The position numbers were made by a program, and so were the translations under genes. Shown here piece by piece: positions 20,030 through 29,953 of a stretch of DNA of 64,000 bases. Below the pieces are notes generated by a model. That model worked only from the letters and a program-made list of their open reading frames with translations, had not been told where the DNA came from and searched no databases. Where the stretch lies: contig NZ_SZZH01000003.1 of NCBI RefSeq assembly GCF_005298075.1, forward strand, positions 496,001 through 560,000, given 5' to 3'. Within the stretch, counting starts at the first letter, position 1; each line of letters starts with the position of its first letter. The stretch is from Nakamurella flava (GTDB taxonomy: Bacteria > Actinomycetota > Actinomycetes > Mycobacteriales > Nakamurellaceae).

Positions 20030-21178
20030 ATGACCGCCATCATCGAGATCGACGGCTTGATCAAACGCTTCGGGGAGAAGACCGCGCTGGCCGGGGTCGA
20101 CCTGCAGGTGCAGGAGGGAACCGTCCTCGGCCTGCTGGGGCCCAACGGGGCGGGTAAGACGACCGTCGTCCGCATCCTGTCCACCCTGCTCAAGCCGGAC
20201 GGCGGTTCGGCCCGGGTGGCCGGTCTGGACGTCGTCCGGGACGCCAACGCCGTCCGCTCGACGATCGGCCTGACCGGCCAGTACGCGGCGGTCGACGAGT
20301 ACCTCACCGGCACCGAGAACCTCGAGATGGTCGGGCGGCTCTACCATCTCGGCCGGTCGGTGTCCCGGGACCGGGCGCGGGAGCTGCTGGAGCGCTTCGA
20401 CCTCGTCGATGCGGCCGACCGCCCCGCGAAGACCTACTCCGGAGGTATGCGGCGTCGCCTCGACATCGCCGCCTCGCTGATCGCGCACCCCAAGGTGCTG
20501 TTTCTGGACGAGCCGACGACCGGGTTGGATCCCCGCAGCCGGCAGGGCATGTGGGCGTTCATCGCCGATCTCGTCCGCGACGGCACCACCATCCTGCTGA
20601 CCACGCAGTACCTGGAGGAGGCCGATCGGCTGGCTGACCGCATGGTGGTCATCGACCACGGCAAGGTCATCGCGCGCGGCACCGCAGACGAGCTGAAGGC
20701 CCAGGTCGGCGGTCAGCGTCTGGAGCTCACCGTGGCCCAGCACAGCTCGATCGACGTCGTCCGCAACCGGCTGGCCGGGCTGGCCGATCCCGACGGAGGC
20801 GAGATCCGCGTCGACGAGGCGGTCCGGATGGTCATCGTCCCCGTCCGCAACGGGGTGGAGAGCCTGGCCGAGGCCATCCGGCTACTGGACGGCGAGGTCG
20901 AGCTGGTCGACCTCGGCCTGCGCCGACCGGACCTGGACGACGTGTTCCTCACCCTGACCGGGCGCCCCGCCGAAGAGGTGGAGGGCACCGGGGAGGGGTC
21001 CGAAGGGCCCGCCGGTCAGTCGAGCCCTCAGGGCCGGCATGGCGGCGGCCCGGCCGCACCGGCCGCGAACGCCGGTTCGCCGGTCGGCACCGGCCGGCAC
21101 GCCGCCGGACAGGACATCGCCGCCGACGATCGCGCTTCGGCCCATCCGAGTGGTACCGACAGTGAGGACGTCCGATGA
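20030..21178 (+). CDS. DrrA-type ABC exporter, ATP-binding protein
   Basis: 382 aa from ATG 20030; a GTG at 20021 would add three residues. Walker A GPNGAGKTT, signature YSGGMRRRLD, Walker B LFLDEPTTGLD and the TTQYLEEADRLADR segment place it in the daunorubicin-resistance/polyketide exporter family. Residues beyond about 310 form an unusual Gly/Ala/Pro/Ser-rich, probably disordered tail of about 70 residues. The stop overlaps the permease ATG (ATGA). It probably powers export of a drug, lipid or other hydrophobic compound; the substrate is not predictable. Confidence 0.9.
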   Translation: MTAIIEIDGLIKRFGEKTALAGVDLQVQEGTVLGLLGPNGAGKTTVVRILSTLLKPDGGSARVAGLDVVRDANAVRSTIGLTGQYAAVDEYLTGTENLEMVGRLYHLGRSVSRDRARELLERFDLVDAADRPAKTYSGGMRRRLDIAASLIAHPKVLFLDEPTTGLDPRSRQGMWAFIADLVRDGTTILLTTQYLEEADRLADRMVVIDHGKVIARGTADELKAQVGGQRLELTVAQHSSIDVVRNRLAGLADPDGGEIRVDEAVRMVIVPVRNGVESLAEAIRLLDGEVELVDLGLRRPDLDDVFLTLTGRPAEEVEGTGEGSEGPAGQSSPQGRHGGGPAAPAANAGSPVGTGRHAAGQDIAADDRASAHPSGTDSEDVR

Positions 21179-21978
21179 GCTCCGTGGCCTACGCCGTCTC
21201 CGACGGTCTCACCATCACCAAGCGGAACCTGCTGAAGATCAAGCGGGTCCCGGACCTGATCGTCTTCGCGATTCTCTCGCCGATCATGTTCGTCCTGCTC
21301 TTCGTGTACGTCTTCGGGGCCGCCATCCCGTTGGACGGCATCAGTTACGCCGAGTTCCTGTTGCCCGGCATCTTCGCCCAGACGATCATCTTCGGGGCGT
21401 CCTTCAGCGGGCTCAGCCTGGCCGAGGACCTGCAGAAGGGGCTCATCGACCGGTTCCGGTCGTTGCCGATGGCCAGGTCCGCGGTGCTGGTCGGGCGGAC
21501 GGTGGCCGACATCTTCATCAACGTCATCTCGGTCGTCGTCATGTCGATCACCGGGCTGATCGTGGGGTGGCGGATCACGTCCTCGGTGGGGGAGGCGATC
21601 CTGGGATACGTCCTGCTGCTGCTGTTCGGGTTCGCGATCTCCTGGCTGATGGCGGTGTTCGGGATGCTGGTGCGGACCCCGGAGGCGTTCAACAACGCCA
21701 GTTTCATCGTGATCTTCCCGCTGACGTTCATCGCCAACACGTTCGTTCCCACGCAGGGCTTTCCGGCCGTCCTGAAAGCGATCGCCGACTGGAACCCCAT
21801 CTCGTCCCTGGTGCAGGCCACCCGCAACCTGTTCGGCAACACCGCCCCGGGCCTTCCGGTGCCCGACGTCTGGTCCCTGCAGAACCCGGTGACGTACACA
21901 CTGATCTGGCTCGTCGGCTTCCTCCTGGTCTTCATCCCGCTGGCGGTGCGGGTGTACCTGAAGACGTCCACCCGCTGA
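21175..21978 (+). CDS. ABC-2 type exporter permease (DrrB-like)
   Basis: 267 aa, coupled to the ATPase gene by ATGA overlap. Six hydrophobic helices. The ABC-2 motif region LLPGIFAQTIIFGA, then G-L-S-L-A-E-D-L-Q-K-G-L-I-D-R-F-R-S-L-P-M is typical of DrrB-type permeases. Forms the exporter with the preceding gene. Converges with the lipoprotein gene 27 nt away. Confidence 0.92.
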   Translation: MSSVAYAVSDGLTITKRNLLKIKRVPDLIVFAILSPIMFVLLFVYVFGAAIPLDGISYAEFLLPGIFAQTIIFGASFSGLSLAEDLQKGLIDRFRSLPMARSAVLVGRTVADIFINVISVVVMSITGLIVGWRITSSVGEAILGYVLLLLFGFAISWLMAVFGMLVRTPEAFNNASFIVIFPLTFIANTFVPTQGFPAVLKAIADWNPISSLVQATRNLFGNTAPGLPVPDVWSLQNPVTYTLIWLVGFLLVFIPLAVRVYLKTSTR

Positions 21979-22005
21979 ACCGACCACACCGGCGCGGAGG
22001 CCGGC

Positions 22006-22836
22006 CTAGATCCCGGTGTCGACACCGAGATCGCTGATGAACGGGGCGATTTCGCTGTCGTAGCGGGCGGTGAAATCGGCGGTGGAGCAGACGACGGACA
22101 CCGCGAAACCCTGGCCGCCGCCCTGCGTGACGAACGAGTAGGTCTGGTCAGTCACCCCGATGGTCGGGAACTCGAAGCGGAATCCACTGAGCTGCAGATG
22201 GACCGCGGGTGGCTCGACCCTGGTCGGATCGCTGACCCGCAAGGGATCGGTCTCCTGGCCCCGGGCCTCGCCCGTTTCCGTCATCGTCGGGTCCACTTCG
22301 GCGGCGAACGCGGTGAAGCTGTACTTCGCGTGGGCCCGGGCGAAGCGTTCGTCGGTCATCTCCGGGAGATTCTGCGGGGCCGACACCACGACGACGCAGT
22401 TGCCGGAGTGCCAGCCCCAGGAGATGTCGTCGCCGGGGATCGCGTCCCAGGACTGCAGGCCGGCCGGCGCGACGATCGACCACCCGGCGGGAGCCGGGGC
22501 GGATCCGGGCGTGGTTCCGGCGCCGAGCACCTCGGACGAGGCGGGGGTGGACGGGCGGGCCGTCGTGGTGGGGGTCCGGGTCGTGGCCGAGCCGCGGGAG
22601 CTGCTCGGGGCCGAGCTGGCCACCGACGGCGCCGAGGTCGTGAGCGTGTCGTCGGCGCGGGACGCCGATGTCACCTCGACAGAACTGCCGGGTGTCGCCA
22701 GACCGGAAACGGTCGGCGCGCAGGCCGAGAGGAGGGCGCCGCCCAGGAGGGCCGAGGCGGCCGCGCGGCCGGTCCGGACCCGGTGCGGGCGGCGAGGACG
22801 GTCGGCCGGGTGGCGGGGGCCGGGGAACGGGCGCAC
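22006..22836 (-). CDS. Putative lipoprotein of unknown function
   Basis: 276 aa from the GTG at 22836, which follows AAGGAGA; the open frame to 23115 lacks such support. A basic n-region leads to ALLGGALLSAC, a lipobox (L-S-A-C), so the mature protein should be lipid-anchored outside the membrane. About 75 Ser/Thr/Pro-rich residues form a linker, then a globular C-terminal domain of about 150 residues begins at GWSIVAPAGLQSW. I do not recognise the domain; it has a shape similar to small mycobacterial-type lipoprotein domains, but that is only an impression. Confidence 0.75.
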   Translation of the reverse strand: MRPFPGPRHPADRPRRPHRVRTGRAAASALLGGALLSACAPTVSGLATPGSSVEVTSASRADDTLTTSAPSVASSAPSSSRGSATTRTPTTTARPSTPASSEVLGAGTTPGSAPAPAGWSIVAPAGLQSWDAIPGDDISWGWHSGNCVVVVSAPQNLPEMTDERFARAHAKYSFTAFAAEVDPTMTETGEARGQETDPLRVSDPTRVEPPAVHLQLSGFRFEFPTIGVTDQTYSFVTQGGGQGFAVSVVCSTADFTARYDSEIAPFISDLGVDTGI

Positions 22837-23358
22837 AAGAGGTCTCCTTCGCTGGACCGGCCGGTTCGACGGGGCCCGCGGGGGGCGGGCCTGCCGGTCG
22901 GGCTGAAGGTAGGAAGTCGACGGCCGGGCTCGCCAGCCGCCGGCGGGCGTTGTGGACAACACGCCGGGCCGGTCGGTGGAGTGGCCCACATCAAGATCGC
23001 CGGGTTGAACAGTCCCCCCGTCGTCTGGCACACTTGTCGGGTTGCCCTGACCGGGGTCGTACTGTGTTGCGGCCTGAACCAGGGTGAGTACAACCGAATT
23101 GATCGCGCTCCACACGAGCGCGGCCGGCTTTCCTCTGCCAGGTTCCGGGGCGGAGGCATGCGGAAATAGGGCGACACACCCGACCGCGTGGACCGGTGGA
23201 CCCGGACAGATGAACAGCGGCGACGGAGAGATCCGTCCGATCGGCGGCGCCTGCGAGGCAGGTGGCGTGGATCGTCATGAAGGACTTCAGGCACGGGCCA
23301 TCCCGTGACCTGTGACATGGCGCGGGGTGACCCGCGACTAGCGAGAGGGACGGCAAGC
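22837..23358. other. 522-nt region between the lipoprotein and rpsJ
   Basis: No convincing gene. It separates divergent genes and holds the rpsJ promoter candidate (23067-23094) and a leader of about 260 nt before rpsJ. Such leaders are sites of ribosomal-protein autoregulation in other bacteria; I could not identify a known fold here. Confidence 0.5.
23067..23094 (+). promoter_or_regulatory. Candidate promoter of the S10 operon
   Basis: TTGCGG (23067-23072), 16-nt spacer, TACAAC (23089-23094), giving a start near 23101 and a leader of about 258 nt before rpsJ. Confidence 0.4.
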
Positions 23359-23664
23359 GTGGCGGGACAGAAGATCCGCATCCGGCTCAAGGCCTACGAC
23401 CATGAGGCGATCGACGCGTCGGCGCGCAAGATCGTGGAAACGGTGACCCGTACGGGCGCCCGGGTGGTCGGCCCGGTGCCGCTGCCCACCGAGAAGAACG
23501 TGTACTGCGTGATTCGTTCGCCGCACAAGTACAAGGATTCGCGGGAGCACTTCGAGATGCGGACGCACAAGCGGCTGATCGACATCCTCGATCCGACCCC
23601 GAAGACCGTGGATGCGCTCATGCGCATCGACCTGCCGGCGTCCGTGGACGTCAACATCCAGTAG
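23359..23664 (+). CDS. rpsJ: 30S ribosomal protein S10
   Basis: 101 aa from the GTG at 23359 ([15 protein letters not shown]), preceded by GAGAGGGA; this is the family start although the frame is open to 23305. Contains [21 protein letters not shown] and ends in VDVNIQ. Component of the 30S head and of the NusB/NusE antitermination complex. First gene of the S10 operon. Confidence 0.98.
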   Translation: MAGQKIRIRLKAYDHEAIDASARKIVETVTRTGARVVGPVPLPTEKNVYCVIRSPHKYKDSREHFEMRTHKRLIDILDPTPKTVDALMRIDLPASVDVNIQ

Positions 23665-23764
23665 TCCGGGATCCGCGGGCCGACTGCAGCAACCGGAGAC
23701 GGTGCGCTCGCCGGCCCAGCGAGAACGTCCACAGACATCGCAAGAGGAGATGGGTAGTTCCACC

Positions 23765-24424
23765 ATGGCAAACACGATCAAGGGGATCCTGGGCCACAAG
23801 CTCGGGATGACCCAGGTCTTCGACGAAACGAACCGGGTCGTCCCGGTCACCGTCGTCGCCGCCGGGCCGGTCGTCGTCACCGCCGTCCGCACTCCCGAGA
23901 CCGACGGTTACACGGCGGTCCAGTTCGCGTTCGGCGCGATCGACCCGCGCAAGGTCACCAAGCCGGTGGCCGGTCACTTCGCCAAGGCTGGCGTCACGCC
24001 GCGCCGGCACATCGCCGAGCTGCGGACCGAGGACGTCTCCGGCTACACCGTCGGCCAGGAGCTGACCGTGTCCGAGGTCTTCGATGCCGGCGTCGTCGTC
24101 GACGTCACCGGGACCTCGCGCGGCAAGGGCTACGCCGGCGTCATGAAGCGGCACGGCTTCGCCGGTCTCGGCGCCGGTCACGGCGTGCAGCGCAAGCACC
24201 GTTCGCCGGGTTCCATCGGCGGTTGTTCCACCCCGGGCCGCGTGTTCAAGGGCATGCGGATGGCCGGCCGGATGGGCAACGACAAGGTCACCACGCAGAA
24301 TCTCACCGTCCACGCGGTGGACGCCGACTCCGGCCTCGTGCTCATCAAGGGTGCGGTCCCCGGCCCCAAGGGCGGCGTCGTCTTCATCAAGTCCGCGGTC
24401 AAGAAGAGCGGAGCGAACGCCTGA
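23765..24424 (+). CDS. rplC: 50S ribosomal protein L3
   Basis: 219 aa from the ATG at 23765 ([17 protein letters not shown]). A second in-frame ATG at 23750 would add five residues and lies too close to the AAGAGGAG site; the downstream one fits the family. Contains [19 protein letters not shown], the segment reaching the peptidyl-transferase centre. Stop overlaps the rplD ATG by one base. Confidence 0.98.
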   Translation: MANTIKGILGHKLGMTQVFDETNRVVPVTVVAAGPVVVTAVRTPETDGYTAVQFAFGAIDPRKVTKPVAGHFAKAGVTPRRHIAELRTEDVSGYTVGQELTVSEVFDAGVVVDVTGTSRGKGYAGVMKRHGFAGLGAGHGVQRKHRSPGSIGGCSTPGRVFKGMRMAGRMGNDKVTTQNLTVHAVDADSGLVLIKGAVPGPKGGVVFIKSAVKKSGANA

Positions 24425-25149
24425 TGAGCACCGTCACCATCACCACTCCCGCGGGCGCCTCCGACGGCACCGTCGAGCTGCCGGCCCACCTGTTCGACGT
24501 CACGGCCAACGTGCCGCTGATGCACCAGGTGGTCGTCGCTCAGCTGGCCGCCGCTCGACAGGGCACCCACAAGGTCAAGACCCGTGGCGAGGTCCGCGGC
24601 GGCGGCAAGAAGCCGTACCGCCAGAAGGGCACCGGTCGCGCCCGCCAGGGCTCGACCCGCGCGCCGCAGTTCGCCGGCGGTGGCGTCGTCCACGGGCCGG
24701 TCCCGCGTGACTACAGCCAGCGGACCCCCAAGAAGATGAAGGCCGCCGCCCTGCGCGGTGCGCTGTCCGACCGGGCCCGTGGCGGCAACGTCCACGTCCT
24801 GTCCGGTCTGGTGGAGGGCGACAAGCCGTCGACCCGCACCGCCGTCAAGGCGCTCGCCGCCGTCAGCACCGCCCGGAACATCCTGGTCGTGCTGCCGGAC
24901 CACGACGAGGCCGGTTGGCTGAGCCTGCGCAACGTGCCCACCGTGCACCTGCTGACGGTCGGCCAGCTGAACACCTACGACGTGCTGATCAGCGACGACG
25001 TGGTGTTCACCAAGGACGCGTTCGCCGAGTTCGTCCACCGTTCGGCCCCGCTGGGCGCCGGTGCGGAGGAGTCCGCGGTGGACGTCAGCAAGCCGGGTCG
25101 GCACGCCGCTCCCGAGCAGACCGCTACCGAGCAGGAGGCCGGGGAATGA
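24424..25149 (+). CDS. rplD: 50S ribosomal protein L4
   Basis: 241 aa, starting in the rplC stop (TGATG). Lines the exit tunnel through its long loop, seen as [21 protein letters not shown]. The C-terminus is about 25-30 residues longer than many L4 proteins, ending in an acidic Ala/Glu-rich tail, which is common in actinobacteria. Overlaps rplW by ATGA. Confidence 0.98.
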   Translation: MSTVTITTPAGASDGTVELPAHLFDVTANVPLMHQVVVAQLAAARQGTHKVKTRGEVRGGGKKPYRQKGTGRARQGSTRAPQFAGGGVVHGPVPRDYSQRTPKKMKAAALRGALSDRARGGNVHVLSGLVEGDKPSTRTAVKALAAVSTARNILVVLPDHDEAGWLSLRNVPTVHLLTVGQLNTYDVLISDDVVFTKDAFAEFVHRSAPLGAGAEESAVDVSKPGRHAAPEQTATEQEAGE

Positions 25150-25442
25150 TCGCCGATCCGCGGGACATCATCCTGCGTCCGATCGTGTCGGAAAAGAGCT
25201 ACGCACTGCTGGAGTCGGGCAGCTACACCTTCGAGGTGCGCCCCGACGCCAACAAGACCCAGGTGAAGATCGCCATCGAGCAGATCTTCGACGGGGTCAA
25301 GGTCGACTCGGTCAACACGCTCAACCGGCAGGGCAAGCGCAAGCGCACCCGTTCCGGTTTCGGACGTCGTAAGTCCACCAAGCGCGCCATCGTCACGCTG
25401 GCCAAGGACAGCAAGCCGATCGACGTCTTCTCGGGCGCCTGA
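25146..25442 (+). CDS. rplW: 50S ribosomal protein L23
   Basis: 98 aa, ATG overlapping the rplD stop. Lies at the tunnel exit and docks trigger factor and SRP. Begins [19 protein letters not shown] and shows [13 protein letters not shown]. Normal length. Confidence 0.98.
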   Translation: MIADPRDIILRPIVSEKSYALLESGSYTFEVRPDANKTQVKIAIEQIFDGVKVDSVNTLNRQGKRKRTRSGFGRRKSTKRAIVTLAKDSKPIDVFSGA

Positions 25443-25464
25443 GCCGGTAAGGGATCGAAGAACA

Positions 25465-26304
25465 ATGGGTATTCGTAAGTACAAGCCGACGACCCCCGGT
25501 CGTCGTGGCGCCTCCGTGGCGGACTTCGCGGAACTGACCCGGGACACCCCGGAGAAGTCGCTGCTGCGTCCGCTGCACTCCAAGGGCGGCCGTAACGTCC
25601 ACGGTCGGGTCACCACCCGGCATCAGGGCGGCGGGCACAAGCGTGCCTACCGGCTGATCGATTTCAAGCGGGCCGAGAAGGACGGTGTGCCGGCCAAGGT
25701 CGCGCACATCGAATACGACCCGAACCGCACCGCGCGCATCGCGCTCCTGCACTTCGCGGACGGCGACAAGCGCTACATCATCGCGCCGAACAAGCTCAGC
25801 CAGGGCGACACCGTCGAGACCGGCCCCCGCGCCGACATCAAGCCGGGTAACAACCTGCCGCTGCGCAACATCCCGGTCGGCACGGTCATCCACGCGATCG
25901 AGCTCCGCCCCGGCGGCGGCGCGAAGATCGCCCGGTCGGCGGGCACCAAGGTGCAGCTGGTCGCCAAGGACGGTCCCTACGCCCAGCTGCGTATGCCGTC
26001 CGGCGAGATCCGCAACGTCGACGTGCGTTGCCGCGCCTCCATCGGCGAGGTCGGCAACGCCGAGCAGGCCAACATCAACTGGGGCAAGGCCGGCCGCATG
26101 CGCTGGAAGGGCAAGCGCCCGACCGTTCGTGGTGTGGCGATGAACCCGGTCGACCACCCGCACGGTGGTGGCGAGGGCAAGACGTCCGGCGGTCGTCACC
26201 CGGTCAACCCGGCCGGTAAGCCCGAGGGCCGCACCCGCCGGCCGAACAAGGCCAGCGACAAGCTGATCGTCCGCCGTCGTCGCAAGTCCGGAAAGAAGCG
26301 CTGA
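25465..26304 (+). CDS. rplB: 50S ribosomal protein L2
   Basis: 279 aa, normal length. Supports subunit joining and the peptidyl-transferase centre. Contains [12 protein letters not shown] with the conserved histidine, and a Lys/Arg-rich C-terminus. Gap to rpsS is 6 nt. Confidence 0.99.
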   Translation: MGIRKYKPTTPGRRGASVADFAELTRDTPEKSLLRPLHSKGGRNVHGRVTTRHQGGGHKRAYRLIDFKRAEKDGVPAKVAHIEYDPNRTARIALLHFADGDKRYIIAPNKLSQGDTVETGPRADIKPGNNLPLRNIPVGTVIHAIELRPGGGAKIARSAGTKVQLVAKDGPYAQLRMPSGEIRNVDVRCRASIGEVGNAEQANINWGKAGRMRWKGKRPTVRGVAMNPVDHPHGGGEGKTSGGRHPVNPAGKPEGRTRRPNKASDKLIVRRRRKSGKKR

Positions 26305-26310
26305 TAACCG

Positions 26311-26592
26311 ATGCCACGCAGCCTGAAGAAGGGCCCGTTCGTCGACGACCACCTGCTCAAGAAGGTGGACGTCGCCAACGACAAGAACTCCAAGGCCGTC
26401 ATCAAGACCTGGTCGCGCCGGTCGACGATCATCCCCGACATGCTCGGGCACACGATCGCCGTCCACGACGGCCGCAAGCACGTCCCGGTCTTCGTGACCG
26501 AGTCGATGGTCGGACACAAGCTCGGCGAATTCGCTCCGACGCGGACCTTCAAGGGTCACGTGAAGGAAGACCGCCGCAGCCGGCGGGGCTGA
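26311..26592 (+). CDS. rpsS: 30S ribosomal protein S19
   Basis: 93 aa. [15 protein letters not shown] start and the [16 protein letters not shown] motif are standard. Head protein near the P/A-site tRNAs and S13. Confidence 0.99.
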   Translation: MPRSLKKGPFVDDHLLKKVDVANDKNSKAVIKTWSRRSTIIPDMLGHTIAVHDGRKHVPVFVTESMVGHKLGEFAPTRTFKGHVKEDRRSRRG

Positions 26593-26603
26593 GGAATCAG
26601 ACC

Positions 26604-26645
26604 GTGACGAAGATGCAGAAGAAGCAGAAGGAGGCGCAGCGATGA
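26604..26645 (+). CDS. Possible 13-codon peptide overlapping the rplV start
   Basis: GTG-initiated [13 protein letters not shown], whose TGA overlaps the rplV ATG (ATGA). The purine-rich AGAAGGAGG that makes up the end of it is also the rplV ribosome binding site, so the frame may be an accident of that sequence. It could act in translational coupling. Confidence 0.2.
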   Translation: MTKMQKKQKEAQR

Positions 26646-27064
26646 ACGCCAAGGCAGAGGCGGCAGTACTGCCGCGCGCCCGGGCGAGCGCCAAGTACGT
26701 CCGGATGACGCCCATGAAGGCCCGCCGGGTCGTCGACCTGATCCGCGGCCGCGACGTGGCCTCGGCGGCCGCGATCCTGCAGTACGCCCCGCAGGCGGCC
26801 AGCGAGCCGGTCGGCAAGCTCCTCGCGTCGGCCGTGGCCAACGCCGAGAACAACCTCGGCCTGGACCCGGCGACCCTGGTGATCGACACGGCGTACGTGG
26901 ACGAGGGCCCGACCCTGAAGCGGTTCCAGCCGCGCGCCCAGGGCCGTGCCTTCCGGATCCGCAAGCGGACGTGCCACATCACGCTCGAGGTGGTCTCCGT
27001 GAACACCGAGAACAAGGGCCGGTCCACCGGTCGTCGGCAGAGTGCGAAGGGAAGTGCCCGCTAG
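26642..27064 (+). CDS. rplV: 50S ribosomal protein L22
   Basis: 140 aa, ATG after AGAAGGAGG. Its beta hairpin reaches the exit tunnel; seen as the [20 protein letters not shown] segment. Slightly extended N- and C-termini, usual for actinobacteria. The TAG stop shares a base with the rpsC GTG. Confidence 0.98.
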   Translation: MNAKAEAAVLPRARASAKYVRMTPMKARRVVDLIRGRDVASAAAILQYAPQAASEPVGKLLASAVANAENNLGLDPATLVIDTAYVDEGPTLKRFQPRAQGRAFRIRKRTCHITLEVVSVNTENKGRSTGRRQSAKGSAR

Positions 27065-27897
27065 TGGGTCAGAAGATCAACCCGCACGGGTTCCGCCTCG
27101 GCATCACGACCGACTGGAACTCGCGCTGGTACGCAGACAAGGCGTACGCGGACTACGTGGCCGAGGACGTCGCGATCCGCAAGCTCATGAGCAAGGGCAT
27201 GGAGCGCGCCGGCATCGCCAAGGTCGAGATCGAGCGCACCCGTGACCGGGTCCGCGTCGACATCCACACCGCCCGGCCGGGCATCGTCATCGGCCGTCGT
27301 GGTGCGGAGGCCGATCGCATCCGTGGGCAGCTCGAGAAGCTCACCGGCAAGCAGGTCCAGCTGAACATCCTCGAGGTCCGCAACCCCGAGTCCGATGCCC
27401 AGCTGGTCGCGCAGGGTGTCGCCGAGCAGCTGTCCAACCGGGTCAGCTTCCGTCGCGCGATGCGCAAGTCGATGCAGTCGGCGCTGCGCTCGCCGGCCGT
27501 CAAGGGCATCCGGGTGCAGTGCTCCGGTCGTCTGGGCGGCGCCGAGATGAGCCGTTCGGAGTTCTACCGCGAGGGTCGTGTGCCGCTGCACACCCTGCGG
27601 GCGGACATCGACTACGGCTTCTTCGAGGCCAAGACCACCTTCGGTCGCATCGGCGTGAAGGTGTGGATCTACAAGGGCGACAAGAGCGGCACCCTGGCCG
27701 AGCAGCGGGCGGCCGACGCCGCCGCGCAGCAGCGCAGCCAGCGGGATCGTGGCGCCGACCGTCCGGATCGTGGCCGCGGTGGCCGTCGTTCCGGTGCGTC
27801 GGGCACGACGCCGACCTCCACCGAGGCCGGTCGCGCCGCCGTCGAGGAGAACCCGGAAGCCGTCGCGGCTGCCCCGGGTGAGGGCACGGGAGTCTGA
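27064..27897 (+). CDS. rpsC: 30S ribosomal protein S3
   Basis: 277 aa from the GTG at 27064 ([13 protein letters not shown]). KH domain with [14 protein letters not shown]; the C-terminal domain shows [14 protein letters not shown]-terminal tail of about 50 residues rich in Arg/Asp/Ala is characteristic of actinobacterial S3. Confidence 0.98.
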   Translation: MGQKINPHGFRLGITTDWNSRWYADKAYADYVAEDVAIRKLMSKGMERAGIAKVEIERTRDRVRVDIHTARPGIVIGRRGAEADRIRGQLEKLTGKQVQLNILEVRNPESDAQLVAQGVAEQLSNRVSFRRAMRKSMQSALRSPAVKGIRVQCSGRLGGAEMSRSEFYREGRVPLHTLRADIDYGFFEAKTTFGRIGVKVWIYKGDKSGTLAEQRAADAAAQQRSQRDRGADRPDRGRGGRRSGASGTTPTSTEAGRAAVEENPEAVAAAPGEGTGV

Positions 27898-27900
27898 GAC

Positions 27901-28320
27901 ATGTTGATCCCCCGCAAGGTCAAGCACCGGAAGCAGCACCGTCCGCATCGGACGGGGCTGGCCACGGGCGGCACCGCGGTCACCTTCGGTGAGTACGGCA
28001 TCCAGGCTCTCGAGCCCGCCTACGTCACCAACCGGCAGATCGAGTCCGCTCGTATTGCCATCAACCGGCACATCCGCCGTGGCGGCAAGGTCTGGATCAA
28101 CATCTACCCGGACCGTCCGCTCACCAAGAAGCCGGCCGAGACCCGTATGGGTTCCGGCAAGGGTTCGCCGGAATGGTGGGTCGCCAACGTCAAGCCCGGT
28201 CGGGTCGTCTTCGAGATGAGCTTCCCGAACGAGCAGATCGCCCGCGAGGCGCTGCGCCGCGCGATCCACAAGCTGCCGATGAAGTGCCGGATCGTCACCC
28301 GTGAAGGAGGGGAGAGCTGA
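27901..28320 (+). CDS. rplP: 50S ribosomal protein L16
   Basis: 139 aa. [15 protein letters not shown] start and [14 protein letters not shown] motif. Organises the A-site and elongation-factor region of the large subunit. Stop overlaps the rpmC ATG by one base. Confidence 0.99.
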   Translation: MLIPRKVKHRKQHRPHRTGLATGGTAVTFGEYGIQALEPAYVTNRQIESARIAINRHIRRGGKVWINIYPDRPLTKKPAETRMGSGKGSPEWWVANVKPGRVVFEMSFPNEQIAREALRRAIHKLPMKCRIVTREGGES

Positions 28321-28574
28321 TGGCAACCACCGATGTGAGCAAGGCCAACGAGCTGCGCGAGCTGGGAGGCGAGGAGCTCGTCGCCCGCCTGCGTGAGGCC
28401 AAGGAGGAGCTGTTCAACCTCCGCTTCCAGATGGCGACCGGACAGATGGACAACAACCGGCGACTGCGGACCGTCAAGCACGACATCGCCCGCATCTACA
28501 CCGTCATGCGCGAGCGCGAGCTCGGCCTGTCGGTCGGACCGGACGAACTGGCGAAGCAGGGAGGTGCCGCGTGA
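28320..28574 (+). CDS. rpmC: 50S ribosomal protein L29
   Basis: 84 aa. Helical hairpin with [25 protein letters not shown] and the [14 protein letters not shown] motif. The C-terminal tail is about 10-15 residues longer than in E. coli. Overlaps rpsQ by 4 nt. Confidence 0.98.
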   Translation: MATTDVSKANELRELGGEELVARLREAKEELFNLRFQMATGQMDNNRRLRTVKHDIARIYTVMRERELGLSVGPDELAKQGGAA

Positions 28575-28867
28575 GCGAGCAGCCTGAGGTTGGAACCTCG
28601 AACGAGGCCGTCGATTCGCGTGGCGAGCGCAAGCAGCGCGAGGGCCTGGTCGTCTCCGACAAGATGGAGAAGACCATCGTCGTCGAGCTGGAGGACCGGG
28701 TGAAGCACCCGCGGTACTCCAAGGTCATCCGCCGGACCACCAAGGTCAAGGCGCACGACGAGGAGGGCGTTGCCGGTATCGGCGACCGCGTCCTGCTCGC
28801 CGAGACCCGCCCGCAGTCCGCCACCAAGCGGTGGCGCCTGGTGCGGGTGCTGGAGAAGGCCCAGTAA
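28571..28867 (+). CDS. rpsQ: 30S ribosomal protein S17
   Basis: 98 aa, GTG start overlapping the rpmC stop. Core begins at [19 protein letters not shown], preceded by about 18 extra N-terminal residues. Last gene of the S10 operon; a strong hairpin follows. Confidence 0.98.
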   Translation: MSEQPEVGTSNEAVDSRGERKQREGLVVSDKMEKTIVVELEDRVKHPRYSKVIRRTTKVKAHDEEGVAGIGDRVLLAETRPQSATKRWRLVRVLEKAQ

Positions 28868-28885
28868 GCACCTGACGTACGGCTC

Positions 28886-28914
28886 GGCCCCGGTCCGCAC
28901 CACGGACCGGGGCC
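28886..28914 (+). terminator. Terminator after rpsQ
   Basis: GGCCCCGGTCCG, loop CACCA, CGGACCGGGGCC: a perfect 12-bp stem 18 nt after the rpsQ stop. Confidence 0.8.
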
Positions 28915-28945
28915 GTTGCCGTTCCCGGGGTGTGACCTGCGACGA

Positions 28946-28975
28946 TTGGCTTTCGCGGCACCTTTGCCGTAGAGT
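28946..28975 (+). promoter_or_regulatory. Promoter of the spc operon
   Basis: TTGGCT (28946-28951), 18-nt spacer, TAGAGT (28970-28975). Best promoter match noticed in the window; placed directly after the S10-operon terminator. Start expected near 28983. Confidence 0.65.
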
Positions 28976-29261
28976 GAAACATTGGTGTGGGCCGCTCTGC
29001 AGTCTGGAGCGTGTGATCACCACTCTGGCCTGGCGAGGTCGGAAATCTCGCCAGGGCTCCGTCACTTTCTGCGTGAACCCGCCCGGATCCGTCCGGACGG
29101 GATCTGTGCGGCCGTGCGCCACGGGCAAGAGCGAAAAGGCGAGCAGATGCTCGTTCTTCCTCTTGTCTTTTCGTGTGTGCGGGGTCGGACGGTGCGGACC
29201 GTGTCAGAACCAGAAGACCGCGACCCGGCGCTCCCGGGTTGCCAGGAGAAGGTGGACTGCA

Positions 29262-29630
29262 GTGATTCAGCAGGAGTCCCGTCTCCGCGTCGCCGACAAC
29301 ACCGGCGCCAAGGAGATCCTGTGCATTCGCGTTCTCGGCGGCTCCGGCCGTCGGTACGCGGGCATCGGCGACATCATCGTCGCCACCGTCAAGGACGCCA
29401 TTCCCGGCGGCGCCGTGAAGAAGGGTGACGTCGTCAAGGCCGTCATCGTTCGCACCGCCAAGGAACGTCGTCGTCCGGACGGCTCGTACATCAAGTTCGA
29501 CGAGAACGCCGCGGTGCTGCTTCGCACCGACGGTGACCCGCGCGGTACCCGCATCTTCGGGCCGGTCGGGCGCGAGCTGCGCGACAAGCGCTACATGAAG
29601 ATCATTTCGCTGGCTCCGGAGGTGCTGTAG
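29262..29630 (+). CDS. rplN: 50S ribosomal protein L14
   Basis: 122 aa from the GTG at 29262 ([17 protein letters not shown]), standard length. Contains [20 protein letters not shown]. Forms intersubunit bridges with 16S rRNA. First gene of the spc operon. Confidence 0.99.
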   Translation: MIQQESRLRVADNTGAKEILCIRVLGGSGRRYAGIGDIIVATVKDAIPGGAVKKGDVVKAVIVRTAKERRRPDGSYIKFDENAAVLLRTDGDPRGTRIFGPVGRELRDKRYMKIISLAPEVL

Positions 29631-29632
29631 CC

Positions 29633-29953
29633 ATGGCCATGAAGGTTCGCAAGGGCGATACCGTCCTGGTCATCGCCGGCAAGGACAAGGGCGCGAAGGG
29701 CAAGGTCATCCAGGCCTACCCCGAGAGCGACCGCGTCCTCGTCGAGGGTGTCAACCGCATTAAGAAGCACACCAAGGTCTCGACGACGCAGCGGGGCGCC
29801 CAGTCCGGCGGCATCGTGACCCAGGAGGCCCCCATCCACGTGTCCAACGTGCAGGTGGTGGACGGCGACAACAAGCCGACCCGGCTGGGCAAGCGGCTCG
29901 ACTCTGAGGGCCGGCGGGTGCGTTTCTCCCGTCGTACCGGTAAGGACCTGTGA
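29633..29953 (+). CDS. rplX: 50S ribosomal protein L24
   Basis: 106 aa. KOW motif [20 protein letters not shown] at the N-terminus. Early assembly protein near the tunnel exit. Stop overlaps the rplE start. Confidence 0.98.
   Translation: MAMKVRKGDTVLVIAGKDKGAKGKVIQAYPESDRVLVEGVNRIKKHTKVSTTQRGAQSGGIVTQEAPIHVSNVQVVDGDNKPTRLGKRLDSEGRRVRFSRRTGKDL

Larger units (their letters stand above)
28868..29261 (+). other. 394-nt break between the S10 and spc operons
   Basis: Contains the rpsQ terminator (28886-28914), a good sigma-70-type promoter (28946-28975) and then a leader of about 280 nt before rplN. The open frame across it has no coding look. Confidence 0.7.
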
